From positions 1,322,251 to 1,386,250 of the forward strand of contig NZ_SIHI01000001.1 in NCBI RefSeq assembly GCF_007859735.1: 64,000 nucleotides of DNA, written 5' to 3'. Position numbers and translations under genes: made by a program. Under the pieces are notes generated by a model. It was not told the origin of the DNA and did no database searches. It was given only the letters and a program-made list of their open reading frames with translations. Positions 17,234 through 25,969 of the stretch are shown here, in pieces. Source of the stretch: Thalassoglobus neptunius (GTDB lineage Bacteria > Planctomycetota > Planctomycetia > Planctomycetales > Planctomycetaceae). Numbering within the stretch: position 1 is the first letter of the stretch; each line of letters begins with the position of its first letter.

Positions 17234-17875
17234 TTAACGCTTTGAGAACTGGAAGCTTCGACGAGCTTTCTTGAAGCCGTATTTCTTCCGTTCCACCATT
17301 CGTCCATCACGAGTCAGGAAGCCACCTTCGCTGAGTGTTTGGTGAAGTTCAGGATGCTTGGCCTGAATGGCTCGAGCGATTCCAAGAACCACTGCTCCGG
17401 TCTGTCCGGTTGGTCCACCGCCATTGACATTCACGATGATGTCAACTTTGCCTTCCAGAGAGGTGGCAGCCAGCGGTCCCACGACCAGTTTCTGATCGCG
17501 AAGGATTGGGAAGTACTGTTCGAACTCACGACCGTTGATCGTGATAGTTCCGCTTCCTTCTTTGAGTCGAACACGGGCAACAGCAGTCTTACGACGGCCA
17601 GTTCCCCAAGCCACTCCGTAGCGATCCACTTTTCCGCGAATCACTGGATCAGGGCGGGCGATCACTTCCTCACCAGAATCCTCGACGACTGCAGTTCCGC
17701 CGATTTCCAGACCAGAAGCGAGAGACGTTTCATCAGATGAAACGCTCGTTGGTGCGGACGGAATGCTTGGAACTTCCGGTTCAGTCACCTCAGGTTGAGA
17801 GACTGCCTCGACCGGGGTTCCTTCCGCTGGTGTGTCATTTTCTGCAGGGTCGTTGTTCGGTGAATCTGTCGACAT
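17234..17875 (-). CDS. rpsI: 30S ribosomal protein uS9 with acidic N-terminal extension
   Basis: A 213-residue uS9. The ribosomal core starts near residue 86 (YGVAWGTGRRKTAVARV), continues through VNGGGPTGQTGAVVLGIARA, and ends in the conserved KKARRSFQFSKR tail that contacts the P-site tRNA. The first 80 or so residues form an acidic, Pro/Ser/Thr-rich low-complexity extension not present in the roughly 130-residue E. coli protein. It lies between rplM and rpmA and is likely co-transcribed with both. The start at 17875 is the first ATG of the frame; internal starts before the core cannot be excluded. Confidence 0.95.
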   Translation of the reverse strand: MSTDSPNNDPAENDTPAEGTPVEAVSQPEVTEPEVPSIPSAPTSVSSDETSLASGLEIGGTAVVEDSGEEVIARPDPVIRGKVDRYGVAWGTGRRKTAVARVRLKEGSGTITINGREFEQYFPILRDQKLVVGPLAATSLEGKVDIIVNVNGGGPTGQTGAVVLGIARAIQAKHPELHQTLSEGGFLTRDGRMVERKKYGFKKARRSFQFSKR

Positions 17876-18074
17876 CCGGTGTGTTCCAAAAACAAAAAAC
17901 TAAGTCAATCGATTCGAGCGAGGAATGTCTTTCCTCGCCAATTGTCGGTGAATGTATTCTCTTGCAAGAGCTTGTGGCTCTTACGAATGCAAACTCTCGT
18001 CTGCTATTTCAGAAAATGGTGCAAAGCTGCTTGAAGCTGCCGACTCACAGTAAGGAGTCAGGCGGCCTTGCAAA

Positions 18075-18557
18075 CTATACCCATTCTGGCAAGTTTTGTG
18101 GCTGCTGCGCCTGATGTGGATGGCTTGTCCCGGCGTACAGCTTGAGTTTTCGCAGCATCTTACGACCCAGTTTATTCTTGGGCAGCATGCGGCGAACAGC
18201 TTCGTGAAGAATCTTGGTTGGATTCGATTCAATCAACTCAGCACCGGTTTCAACACGACGACCACCGGGATACCCTGTGTATCGATCGTATTCTTTCCGA
18301 GCCATTTTCTTCGTGAAGTTTGGATTCTCGGCGTGAGCCAGTTTCTTTCCAGAGAACCGAATCTTGTCGCAGTTCAAAACGACCACGAAGTCGCCACAGT
18401 CGACGTGTGCCGTATAAATGGGCTTGTGCTTGCCCATCAGGACGGTGGCGATTCGACTTGCCAGACGGCCGACGATTTCGCTATCGGCATCGACAACGTA
18501 CCAGTTCTGTGTGATGTCTTGTTCGCGAGCGAGTGTTGTTTTCTGAACCGTTTGCAC
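18075..18557 (-). CDS. rplM: 50S ribosomal protein uL13
   Basis: A 160-residue uL13. It shows NWYVVDADSEIVGRLASRIA, VDCGDFVVVLNCDKI, YDRYTGYPGG and the signature AVRRMLPKNKLGRKMLRKLKLY. The start is a GTG at 18557 with GAGGT about 7 nt upstream. First gene of the rplM-rpsI-rpmA cluster; the 199-bp gap to rpsI is unusually wide for this pair and has no obvious gene. The C-terminus carries a Gln/Pro/His-rich tail (HPHQAQQPQNLPEWV), slightly longer than usual. Confidence 0.97.
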   Translation of the reverse strand: MQTVQKTTLAREQDITQNWYVVDADSEIVGRLASRIATVLMGKHKPIYTAHVDCGDFVVVLNCDKIRFSGKKLAHAENPNFTKKMARKEYDRYTGYPGGRRVETGAELIESNPTKILHEAVRRMLPKNKLGRKMLRKLKLYAGTSHPHQAQQPQNLPEWV

Positions 18558-18955
18558 GGCAATACCTCGAATTCTGACTTCGTTCCTTCGAAACCGGGAA
18601 CGAATTCGCTACTTCATTAAGAGCATAACTACTGCAATTACCGATACTTCCGACACGTAAGATGGAACCAGTCCGTGACCCATGAGAAGAATCGAAACGG
18701 GAAGGATAGCGTCCCCCGAGTGTTGAATCAACTCCTCGCGATCGACGAAACCTGTGAAAATGTCAATCTTTATGGTCAATATCGTGGATCGATGCCGTTG
18801 CTCTGCCGCGGTCTTTAGTCAGAATGGCTCTGCGCGAGAACTCTTGGCGTTTTCGCCGATGCGGCTGGGAACAGGGAATTGAGAATTTTACTGAGGTTGG
18901 GATCTCCGCATTTGTTTTGGCGGAGAGAGTCGTTTTCGTTCAAGAAAATCGCGAG
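18558..18955. other. Divergent promoter region between rplM and BatA-like gene
   Basis: This 398-bp region must carry promoters for the ribosomal cluster and the vWA gene. I see no gene; frames entering from the BatA-like gene lack conserved residues before 18956. No clear -35/-10 pair was convincing. Confidence 0.4.
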
Positions 18956-21262
18956 ATGATGTCCTTTGGCTTTCTGAACATTCTGATGCTCACGGGTTTG
19001 GCTGCTGTCGCTTTGCCGGTGTTGGCGCATCTCATCAGCAGGCGTCGTTTTGAGGTCGTTGAATGGGGAGCGATGCAATTTCTGAAGCTGGGGCAGCGGA
19101 CTCGGAGAAAGATACGGCTTCAGGATTTTCTTTTACTTCTGATTCGGATGTTGATTCTCGGGCTGCTGGCTCTTGCTCTCTCTCGTCCCTGGGGACGTGG
19201 GGCGATTTTTGGAAGTTTTGCCCCGGCGGTCTCGCGTGATGTGGTGTTTGTAATCGACGGATCTGGAAGCATGGGATGGGAGTCGGATGATGGAATTCCT
19301 CATCAGCGTGCGATTCAGTGGGTTTTTGATGCACTGGAAGAACTGAATCCTGGCGATACGGTTTCGCTGATCGATGCACGGACACAAACGCGGCGGTTAA
19401 TTCACCCGCCCTCCACAGATTTGAAACACGTTCGAGATTCGCTTCAGACAATCGCTGCTCCGGATGGGACCTCCAAACTTTCGCAAGCGGTGATAGAAGC
19501 TGTCCAAATCTTGCTCACGACATCGAACGTCTCTCGGGAAGTCATTGTCCTGACCGATTTGCAGAAGTATCCGTGGACTCTGGACGATCAGCTCTCACGG
19601 CAACGTCTCGATGATTTGCTATCGCAACCCGCTGTGCCGCCCACGATTTCTGTCGTCGATTTGTCAGAAGTGCAAGGAACTCCGAACAACTTCTCCGTCG
19701 GAGAAATCGGCTTGTCTCGTTCACTGACTGTTCCCGGGTTTCCGATTCAAATTCGGGCAGTCGTGAGTCAGTCCGGAGGAGCGAGTACGACGAAGACTGT
19801 ACGGCTGAATGTGAATGATCAGCCTGTTGCAGGGGCGGAACGGGAAGTGACGCTGGCTGGCGATGGTCAATCGACGGTCGACTTCTCACACGTCTTTTCA
19901 GAGCCGGGAGTCTATCGGATTGGGATTGCTCTCGAGCACGATCAGCTTCCTGTCGATGATCTTGCAGAGGTCTTGATCGAAGTTGCGGATGGGGTTCCGG
20001 TCTTGATTGTGGACGGGGCTCGTCACCGCGACGAAACACGATCGGAGTCGTTTTTCGTATCAGCTGCGTTTCGTTCCTCCGGTGAGAATGAACGGTGGGT
20101 GCGATCGACTGTTATTCATCCCACGGAGTTGAATGAACAAGCACTCAAAGACAAACAAGTCGTTCTCCTCTGCAACGTGCCAACTCTTGATGAATCTCAG
20201 CAGCGCAGCTTGACCAAATTTGTGGAAAGCGGAGGCGGACTCCTGATTGCTCCGGGAGATCGAATTGAAACGGAATCGTGGAACACCTGGCTTGTCGAAA
20301 CCGGGGAAGAGATGCCGCAGAAACATTTTCTGCCTGCAGAGTTTCTTTCGATTGAATCCCAAACGTTCGATGCCATTGGTGACGATGGTGCATCGACTGA
20401 AGTTGTGATTGACACAGACACCTTGACTGACTCCTGGATGGAACGATTTCAGAAAGGCAATGATGTCGATTTCTCAGCCACTCGGTTTTCGAAATGGTGG
20501 AAGCTGGGGACTCAGCGCAGCATGAAGGATTCGGACGAGAAGACTGATTCTGACGAACCGGAACCGATTCAAGATCCTGCGGGTGAGGCAGTCGGTTCGC
20601 GATCGGGAGAGTCGGTCGTCGGGCGTTTCACGAATCGAGATCCTTTCCTGGTGATCGAACAGGCAGGTCAAGGAAAAGTGGCACTGCTTGCTGTTCCGCT
20701 CGATGCGGACTGGAGCACTCTCCCCGCTCGATCCGACTTTGTTCCCTTTTTGCACGAGATCGTCTTTCAACTCTCCGGTCAGGGATTCAAGAGAAATGTT
20801 TCTGCAGGAGCTGTCCTCAAACTTCCCCTGGAAGACGGAGAGCGACCGCGAGATTTTGCCGTTCTCGGACCGAACGAAGTCAGCAGTGAGCCAAAATTGC
20901 TTCGCGAAGGTGACGCACTTTTTGCGACCTTTTCTGAGACATCGCTTCCCGGCTTGTATGAGTTCGTCTCGAAGGACGCTGTAAAACCGGAAGCGACTTC
21001 GTTCCTTGTTTTACGCGATCCGTCAGAGTCGGATTTGTCTCGGATCGATGAAGTCGAATGGGAGATTCTGTCCGGAGAGGATCGCATGAAGATGATCGAC
21101 ACGATGAGTGATTTAACCGCTGCCAATCAAGCTGAGCTGACACGATCGGAATTGTGGTGGATTCTCTTGCTTGGGATCTTGGCCCTGCTCGTCGCCGAAG
21201 TTTTTCTGACACGGCGAATGGTTCAAGGAGGGCATACTCAGTTGACGACTGAAATGGAGTGA
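18956..21262 (+). CDS. BatA-type vWA membrane protein
   Basis: A 768-residue protein. Residues 4-80 form the BatA/aerotolerance N-terminal module: a membrane helix (FLNILMLTGLAAVALPVLAHL), the conserved ISRRRFEVVEWGAMQFL, and a second helix. A von Willebrand A domain with the MIDAS DGSGSM (101-106) follows, then a long periplasmic region including a glutamine-amidotransferase-like segment, and a C-terminal helix (WWILLLGILALLVAEVFL). Such proteins usually sit with MoxR and DUF58; here that pair is 15 kb away at 1.5-3.6 kb. Start is one of two adjacent ATGs at 18956/18959; upstream codons to 18824 look non-conserved. Confidence 0.85.
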   Translation: MMSFGFLNILMLTGLAAVALPVLAHLISRRRFEVVEWGAMQFLKLGQRTRRKIRLQDFLLLLIRMLILGLLALALSRPWGRGAIFGSFAPAVSRDVVFVIDGSGSMGWESDDGIPHQRAIQWVFDALEELNPGDTVSLIDARTQTRRLIHPPSTDLKHVRDSLQTIAAPDGTSKLSQAVIEAVQILLTTSNVSREVIVLTDLQKYPWTLDDQLSRQRLDDLLSQPAVPPTISVVDLSEVQGTPNNFSVGEIGLSRSLTVPGFPIQIRAVVSQSGGASTTKTVRLNVNDQPVAGAEREVTLAGDGQSTVDFSHVFSEPGVYRIGIALEHDQLPVDDLAEVLIEVADGVPVLIVDGARHRDETRSESFFVSAAFRSSGENERWVRSTVIHPTELNEQALKDKQVVLLCNVPTLDESQQRSLTKFVESGGGLLIAPGDRIETESWNTWLVETGEEMPQKHFLPAEFLSIESQTFDAIGDDGASTEVVIDTDTLTDSWMERFQKGNDVDFSATRFSKWWKLGTQRSMKDSDEKTDSDEPEPIQDPAGEAVGSRSGESVVGRFTNRDPFLVIEQAGQGKVALLAVPLDADWSTLPARSDFVPFLHEIVFQLSGQGFKRNVSAGAVLKLPLEDGERPRDFAVLGPNEVSSEPKLLREGDALFATFSETSLPGLYEFVSKDAVKPEATSFLVLRDPSESDLSRIDEVEWEILSGEDRMKMIDTMSDLTAANQAELTRSELWWILLLGILALLVAEVFLTRRMVQGGHTQLTTEME

Positions 21263-21400
21263 TTATTTCGGGCGACCGTGGTCGTCATTCGAACGTTCGG
21301 TGATGATCTTTTTTTCGACATTGCGATGAGTTCGAGCCGCCGCAATAATTGGCCCGTCGCGCTCGACTCACTCCTTCCCTGAAAACTGAATTCTGTCTTG

Positions 21401-23140
21401 ATGAACGAGCCCGAATCGTCCCCCTATCTTCATCGTCTCCGAAATCATTGCGACCTTCTCTACCCGAATATCCCTCCTGAGGATGTGTCAAAGCGTATTG
21501 AGGAAGTACTGGAAGGTGTCAAGAAGCCACGCAGTAGCGGGAATGGATTGTGGTCCTCTCAAGATGCCATTCTGATCACCTACGGAGATTCGATTCAGAG
21601 GTCAGAAGAATCTCCGCTTGAGACGTTGCACCAGTTTCTCAGGCAGACGGTCAAGAGTGACATCAACTCCGTCCACATTCTTCCATTCTGTCCATACAGT
21701 TCGGACGATGGTTTTGCGGTCATCGACTATCGAGAGATCAATCCCGAGTTGGGTGACTGGGACGATGTCGACCGTGTTTCCAGCGACTATCGATTAATGG
21801 CCGATCTGGTCATCAATCATGTTTCCTCGGAGAGCGAGTGGTTCAAGAATTATCAGGCGGGGAAATCGCCCGGTGCGGGGTTCTTCGTCGAAGTCGATCC
21901 CAACGCAGACCTGACGAGCGTCGTTCGTCCACGTGCGTCGAGTTTGTTGAGAGAAGTTCAGACCGCTGACGGAAGCCGGTACGTCTGGTGCACATTCAGT
22001 CACGATCAGGTCGACTTGAACTTTCGAAATTTTGACGTCTTTATTGAGTTCTTGAAGATCATCCGGATCTATCTGGATCACGGCGTCGAGATTCTGAGGC
22101 TTGATGCAATTGGTTACCTGTGGAAGAAAATCGGAACCACGTGTATTCATCTTCCCGAGACGCACGAAATGGTCCGATTCCTTCGGACGGTTCTCGACGA
22201 ATATGCGCCGGGGACGGTTTTGATCACAGAGACCAACGTTCCTAATCAGGAAAACCTGACGTACTTCGGAAACGGGAACGAAGCTCACATCATCTACAAT
22301 TTTAGTCTCGCTCCTCTGCTGCTCCATGCTCTGCTGGCCGGAACGTCCAAGTATCTGAAGGCCTGGATGATGAGCATGCCCCCTGCCCCGATGGGATGCA
22401 CCTATCTCAACTTCACTGCCTCACATGACGGAATCGGAATGCGTCCGGCCGAAGGTCTGCTTTCCGATGATGAGCAGTCAGAAATGGTGAGTACCATCGA
22501 GAAATTCGGAGGACAACTTTCCACACGCAAGCTTGGCGACGGAACGGAAAAAGTCTACGAATTAAACGTCTCGCTGTTCGATGCACTTCAGGGAACTCTT
22601 GAAGGCCTCGACCGCTTTCAGATTGATCGCTTCATCTGCTCGCAAACGATCATGATGGCGCTCGAAGGAATTCCCGCGTTCTACATTCACAGTCTGGTCG
22701 CGACGCCGAACGATACTGAACTCGTCGAGAAGACCGGACGCGCTCGCTCAATTAATCGACATCAATGGGACGCAGATGCACTCGAGAAACTTCTAAGTGA
22801 TCCACAGTCTCCGCAGTCGAGAGTTTCGAATGAGATTCTCCGCCGAATGCGAATTCGCTCCCGACAGCCCGCTTTCGATCCCAGTGCCGTGCAGTTTACG
22901 CTCCATCTCAAGACGCACTTCTTCGGATTCTGGAGACAAAGTCGGGATCGAAGACAAAGTATCTTCGCGGTCAACAATGTGACATCGCGACGCAGAAGCC
23001 TGAATCTTTCGGACCTGAACCTCATCGTGACCGACGACTGGTTCGATCTTCTCAGCGGAGAACACTTCGACGACCGCACACAAAAAATCGCCCTCGCCCC
23101 CTATCAGACGCTTTGGATTACCAATTGGAGCGGCGACTGA
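21401..23140 (+). CDS. GH13 sugar phosphorylase (sucrose phosphorylase-like)
   Basis: A 579-residue GH13 protein that fits the phosphorylase branch (GH13_18). The catalytic Asp nucleophile is in EILRLDAIGYLW (Asp235), the acid/base Glu in VLITETN (Glu277), and the transition-state Asp in ASHDGIG (Asp343). The N-terminal HILPFCPYSSDDGFAVIDY and LMADLVINHVS are typical of sucrose/glucosylglycerate phosphorylases. The reaction would be phosphorolysis of an alpha-glucoside to glucose 1-phosphate in the cytoplasm. The exact substrate (sucrose, glucosylglycerate or other) cannot be read from the motifs. A TTG directly precedes the chosen ATG. Confidence 0.85.
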   Translation: MNEPESSPYLHRLRNHCDLLYPNIPPEDVSKRIEEVLEGVKKPRSSGNGLWSSQDAILITYGDSIQRSEESPLETLHQFLRQTVKSDINSVHILPFCPYSSDDGFAVIDYREINPELGDWDDVDRVSSDYRLMADLVINHVSSESEWFKNYQAGKSPGAGFFVEVDPNADLTSVVRPRASSLLREVQTADGSRYVWCTFSHDQVDLNFRNFDVFIEFLKIIRIYLDHGVEILRLDAIGYLWKKIGTTCIHLPETHEMVRFLRTVLDEYAPGTVLITETNVPNQENLTYFGNGNEAHIIYNFSLAPLLLHALLAGTSKYLKAWMMSMPPAPMGCTYLNFTASHDGIGMRPAEGLLSDDEQSEMVSTIEKFGGQLSTRKLGDGTEKVYELNVSLFDALQGTLEGLDRFQIDRFICSQTIMMALEGIPAFYIHSLVATPNDTELVEKTGRARSINRHQWDADALEKLLSDPQSPQSRVSNEILRRMRIRSRQPAFDPSAVQFTLHLKTHFFGFWRQSRDRRQSIFAVNNVTSRRRSLNLSDLNLIVTDDWFDLLSGEHFDDRTQKIALAPYQTLWITNWSGD

Positions 23141-23185
23141 AAGTGCATTGGTGAGAGCACGCTGGGCTTTCAGAATCGGTTCGGT

Positions 23186-23389
23186 CTATGACTTTTTGAC
23201 TTCATCGGGTTCCCGCGTCAGAGCAAAGTAGATGACGTAGAACCACGAGAAAAAAGCAGCAATGATCGCATAGAGGATCGACCGGTTTCTCTCCCAGGAA
23301 CAGACAATCGCGAGCACGGAACCGAGGCCGATTCCAGTCTGGGCAACATTCGCGCTGATCGTATCTGCGAGTAAAAGTGGTAAAGGCAT
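23186..23389 (-). CDS. Small two-helix membrane protein
   Basis: A 67-residue protein with two hydrophobic segments (GIGLGSVLAIVCSW and ILYAIIAAFFSWFYVIYFAL) joined by ERNRS. The pattern N-x-x-Q-T-G-I-G-L-G-S-x-L-A-x-x-x-S-W-E-R-N-R-S-I-L recurs in planctomycete genomes as a short protein of unknown function, as far as I recall. Start ATG 23389 with AAAGAG 6 nt upstream. A copy of the dispersed repeat lies 12 bp upstream of the start. It converges with the phosphorylase gene. Confidence 0.6.
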   Translation of the reverse strand: MPLPLLLADTISANVAQTGIGLGSVLAIVCSWERNRSILYAIIAAFFSWFYVIYFALTREPDEVKKS

Positions 23390-23400
23390 AAGACTCTTTC

Positions 23401-23497
23401 TAGAGCAGGTTGCTCTTTTCCGATGCACTCGCTTGCTCTGTTTCCTCAGACAAAAGGCTGAGTTAGCTCGTGCGAGTGAGTGAAAACTAAATCAAAA
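23401..23497 (+). repeat. Dispersed intergenic repeat, copy B
   Basis: Contains agagcaggttgctctttt (itself a short hairpin AGAGCA/TGCTCT), gcactcgcttg, and ggctgagtt-agctcgtgcgagtgagtg followed by aaaactaaatcaaaa. The order and spacing match copy C at 57769-57870 almost base for base, and copy A in inverse orientation. Confidence 0.8.
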
Positions 23498-23807
23498 GAT
23501 GCTCGAAGGAGTGAGGGACAAATGGCTTGCCATCATTGCCAGCTTGGGGACGAACTTGTCAATGAAGCCCAGGCAGCAAGATGTTCACAGAGTAAATGGT
23601 AAATGTGTTCAGGGTGCATTCGCTCTTCGAGGAACTTTCTTAAATCATTTTCACGCTTTCTCAGCACTCACTTGAATGCTCGACGTTCCCAAAACGTTGC
23701 GTTGACTCGTGTGAATCGCTGAAAACAGGGATGAAGATGCCCTGTCGGCCGGAAGGGGAAACGATCCTCTTTCGTGGAAATCGATGCCATCCATTCTTAC
23801 CCCGGAA
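23498..23807. other. Intergenic region, no feature seen
   Basis: About 310 bp between repeat copy B and the acetyltransferase gene. Small frames on both strands have no conserved content. No terminator-like hairpin or RNA was recognised. Confidence 0.4.
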
Positions 23808-24284
23808 TTATTCTTCGGAAAGTAAGCGGTGCATCTTAAAGTTGTCGAAGACGACTCCATCTTTGACGACCTGTTGCGGCGTAACAACTTGGAAACCGTA
23901 TCGTTCAAAGAACGGACGCGCCGTGATGCTGACATCGGACGTCAGTTCGTTCAGGTCGAGATTGGTCGCCTCATCGAGAATGGCGTGCATCAATTCCCGT
24001 CCCACTCCCCTGCTCTGCCACAAATGGTGAACGTAAAAATGATCGACGTAGCCACTTTCGAGGAGCGCCGCATATCCGACGATTTGTTCATCGGTGACGC
24101 ACACAAACGGGTTCATCGTCTTGATCCGTGAGTTCCACTGTTCAGGATCAATCGAGTCGGGAGCCCATGTCTGGACCTGCTCAAGTGTGTAGTCACGCCG
24201 ATTGACGTTCCGGATGGTATTGTAGAAAAGTTGTCGAAGCAACTCTTCTTCACCCGGAACGTATCGTCTCGTTTGAAATGACAA
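23808..24284 (-). CDS. GNAT-family N-acetyltransferase
   Basis: A GNAT protein of about 158 residues. The acetyl-CoA-binding motif A is VDHFYVHHLWQSRGVGRELMHAI (Q-S-R-G-V-G pattern), with FFERYGFQVV as motif B. The N-terminus RRYVPGEEELLRQLFYNTIRNVN and the DYTLEQVQTWAP segment are typical of YafP/ElaA-like acetyltransferases. The acceptor is unknown. No ATG fits: I take a TTG at 24284 with a GAGG 11 nt upstream. An ATG at 24518 would force the gene to overlap the neighbouring sulfatase end and add non-conserved sequence. Confidence 0.75.
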   Translation of the reverse strand: MSFQTRRYVPGEEELLRQLFYNTIRNVNRRDYTLEQVQTWAPDSIDPEQWNSRIKTMNPFVCVTDEQIVGYAALLESGYVDHFYVHHLWQSRGVGRELMHAILDEATNLDLNELTSDVSITARPFFERYGFQVVTPQQVVKDGVVFDNFKMHRLLSEE

Positions 24285-24430
24285 AACGTTCTGCCTCTGT
24301 GGGTGTTCGTGGTCTGGAGGCGTGGCCGATGTTGTGATCAGCACGCGCCTCCGACGACGATTCGGGTATGCCAGTCGCGACGGCGGAAGACCGTGACTCG
24401 CAGAGTCTGGCAACACGAATTCAATTCCTC

Positions 24431-25891
24431 TTACTTCTGCTTTTGAAAGTAACGCTTGTACTCCGGACGATTCTTCCATTCGTCGATGTACGGTTGATAC
24501 TCGTCGCTTTCGGTCCAACTCTTTGGTCCGGGGTCAGCAGGAATCACTTCTTTCTCGGGATAGTCGAGACCGGCAATGCTTTGATCGACGGATTCGTGAA
24601 ACTGCTGCAGTTCCTGAATCAGGCGGGAAGCAACTTCCGGAGATTCCTCGATCAGGTTTTGGGTTTCCTTCGGATCGCTTTGAATGTTGTACAACTCGTA
24701 GACGTTCGAGTTTTTCTTGGGAGCCACGATTTTCCAGTCATTGTCGATCAATGCAGATCGACCGGTATGTCGAAAACCCATCGGTTTTTCACGTCGATCG
24801 ATTTCTTTTTCGATCAATGGCTTCAGACTGACACCGTCTTGTGGGGTGATGCGTGACGATTCCGGAAGTCCGACGATGTCGGAAATGGTCGGGAAGATAT
24901 CCATCGTACATGCTGGGTATTCAGTGATTCGGGAACTCGAAATTTCGCTGGGCCACTCAATGATCGCAGGAACTCGCAATCCCCCTTCGTAGACGGTTCC
25001 TTTGAAGCCGCGGAGGCCACCCACTGTGCCCGGTTTGATTCCGGGAAGCCCGCCGTTGTCGCTGCAAAACCAGAAGAGAGTATTGTCGGCAACTCCAAGT
25101 TCTCGAAGTTGTTTCCGAAGCGTTCCGATGCTCCGATCCATCGCCACAAGCTCTCCATAGTGATTTGAGGATGCTTCATTCAGATATCGAAACGCAGATC
25201 GATCGTCTTCACTTGCCACGAACGGGCTGTGCGGAGTTCCGTACCAGATCACCGTGAAGAATGGGCGTGACTCGTCAACTTGCTGGCCGATGAATTTCAC
25301 TGCTTCATCAACAATGATTTCTGACGAGTCGCCTTCGAATTCTTCGAACTCTCCCATGCGGCTCATGATTGGATCACGGTCAAAGAAGTTGGTGACAGAC
25401 AGCCAGTGGTCAAAACCAAACCGTCCCGGGCTGCGAATATCGTCGCCGAGGATGGGGGCACCGGCGCCGCGATAACCGTTCAAGTGCCACTTGCCAAAAT
25501 GGCCAGTTGCATATCCGGCTGATTGCAGTGCTTGGGCGATCGTCTTCTCTTGCGGCCTCAGCGGCACTCCATGATTTAGAACTCCGGTCCGGTCGTTCGT
25601 TCGACCCGTCATGACAGTGGCGCGAGTCGGTGAGCAATTCGGCGCTCCTGCATAAAATCGATCAAACCGGAGACCGTTGGATGCCATGGCATCGAGGTTG
25701 GGAGTTTTCAGCACCGGGTGGTTGTAGTAGCCAGTTTGTCCCCAACCCATGTCGTCAGCCATGACAAGGACGATGTTCGGCCTCTCAGCAAGACATTTCG
25801 TCTCATTAGAACCAATGATCACGAGTCCAGCTAAGAAGAAGCTTAAAGCAAGACGTAGTTGTGGAGTCGGCAGGAGTGAGACTGGAGTCAT
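24431..25891 (-). CDS. Secreted type I sulfatase
   Basis: A 486-residue formylglycine-dependent sulfatase. Signal peptide at residues 1 to about 35; the alkaline-phosphatase-fold core begins RPNIVLVMADDMGWG (metal-binding Asp pair), and the modified cysteine is Cys86 in NCSPTRATVMTGR (C-x-P-x-R). GHFGKWHL and FCSDNGG provide further active-site residues. It hydrolyses sulfate esters, probably of polysaccharides, outside the inner membrane. AAAGAGAG precedes the ATG. It is followed downstream (lower coordinates) by the acetyltransferase gene and preceded by a second sulfatase on the same strand. Confidence 0.93.
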   Translation of the reverse strand: MTPVSLLPTPQLRLALSFFLAGLVIIGSNETKCLAERPNIVLVMADDMGWGQTGYYNHPVLKTPNLDAMASNGLRFDRFYAGAPNCSPTRATVMTGRTNDRTGVLNHGVPLRPQEKTIAQALQSAGYATGHFGKWHLNGYRGAGAPILGDDIRSPGRFGFDHWLSVTNFFDRDPIMSRMGEFEEFEGDSSEIIVDEAVKFIGQQVDESRPFFTVIWYGTPHSPFVASEDDRSAFRYLNEASSNHYGELVAMDRSIGTLRKQLRELGVADNTLFWFCSDNGGLPGIKPGTVGGLRGFKGTVYEGGLRVPAIIEWPSEISSSRITEYPACTMDIFPTISDIVGLPESSRITPQDGVSLKPLIEKEIDRREKPMGFRHTGRSALIDNDWKIVAPKKNSNVYELYNIQSDPKETQNLIEESPEVASRLIQELQQFHESVDQSIAGLDYPEKEVIPADPGPKSWTESDEYQPYIDEWKNRPEYKRYFQKQK

Positions 25892-25969
25892 GTCTCTCTT
25901 TCTTTACTGAGGGAGTTGGGCAGGATGTTGGTGGAGTGCCGGCATGTCGGCAACTCGGATGGTGAGGGT

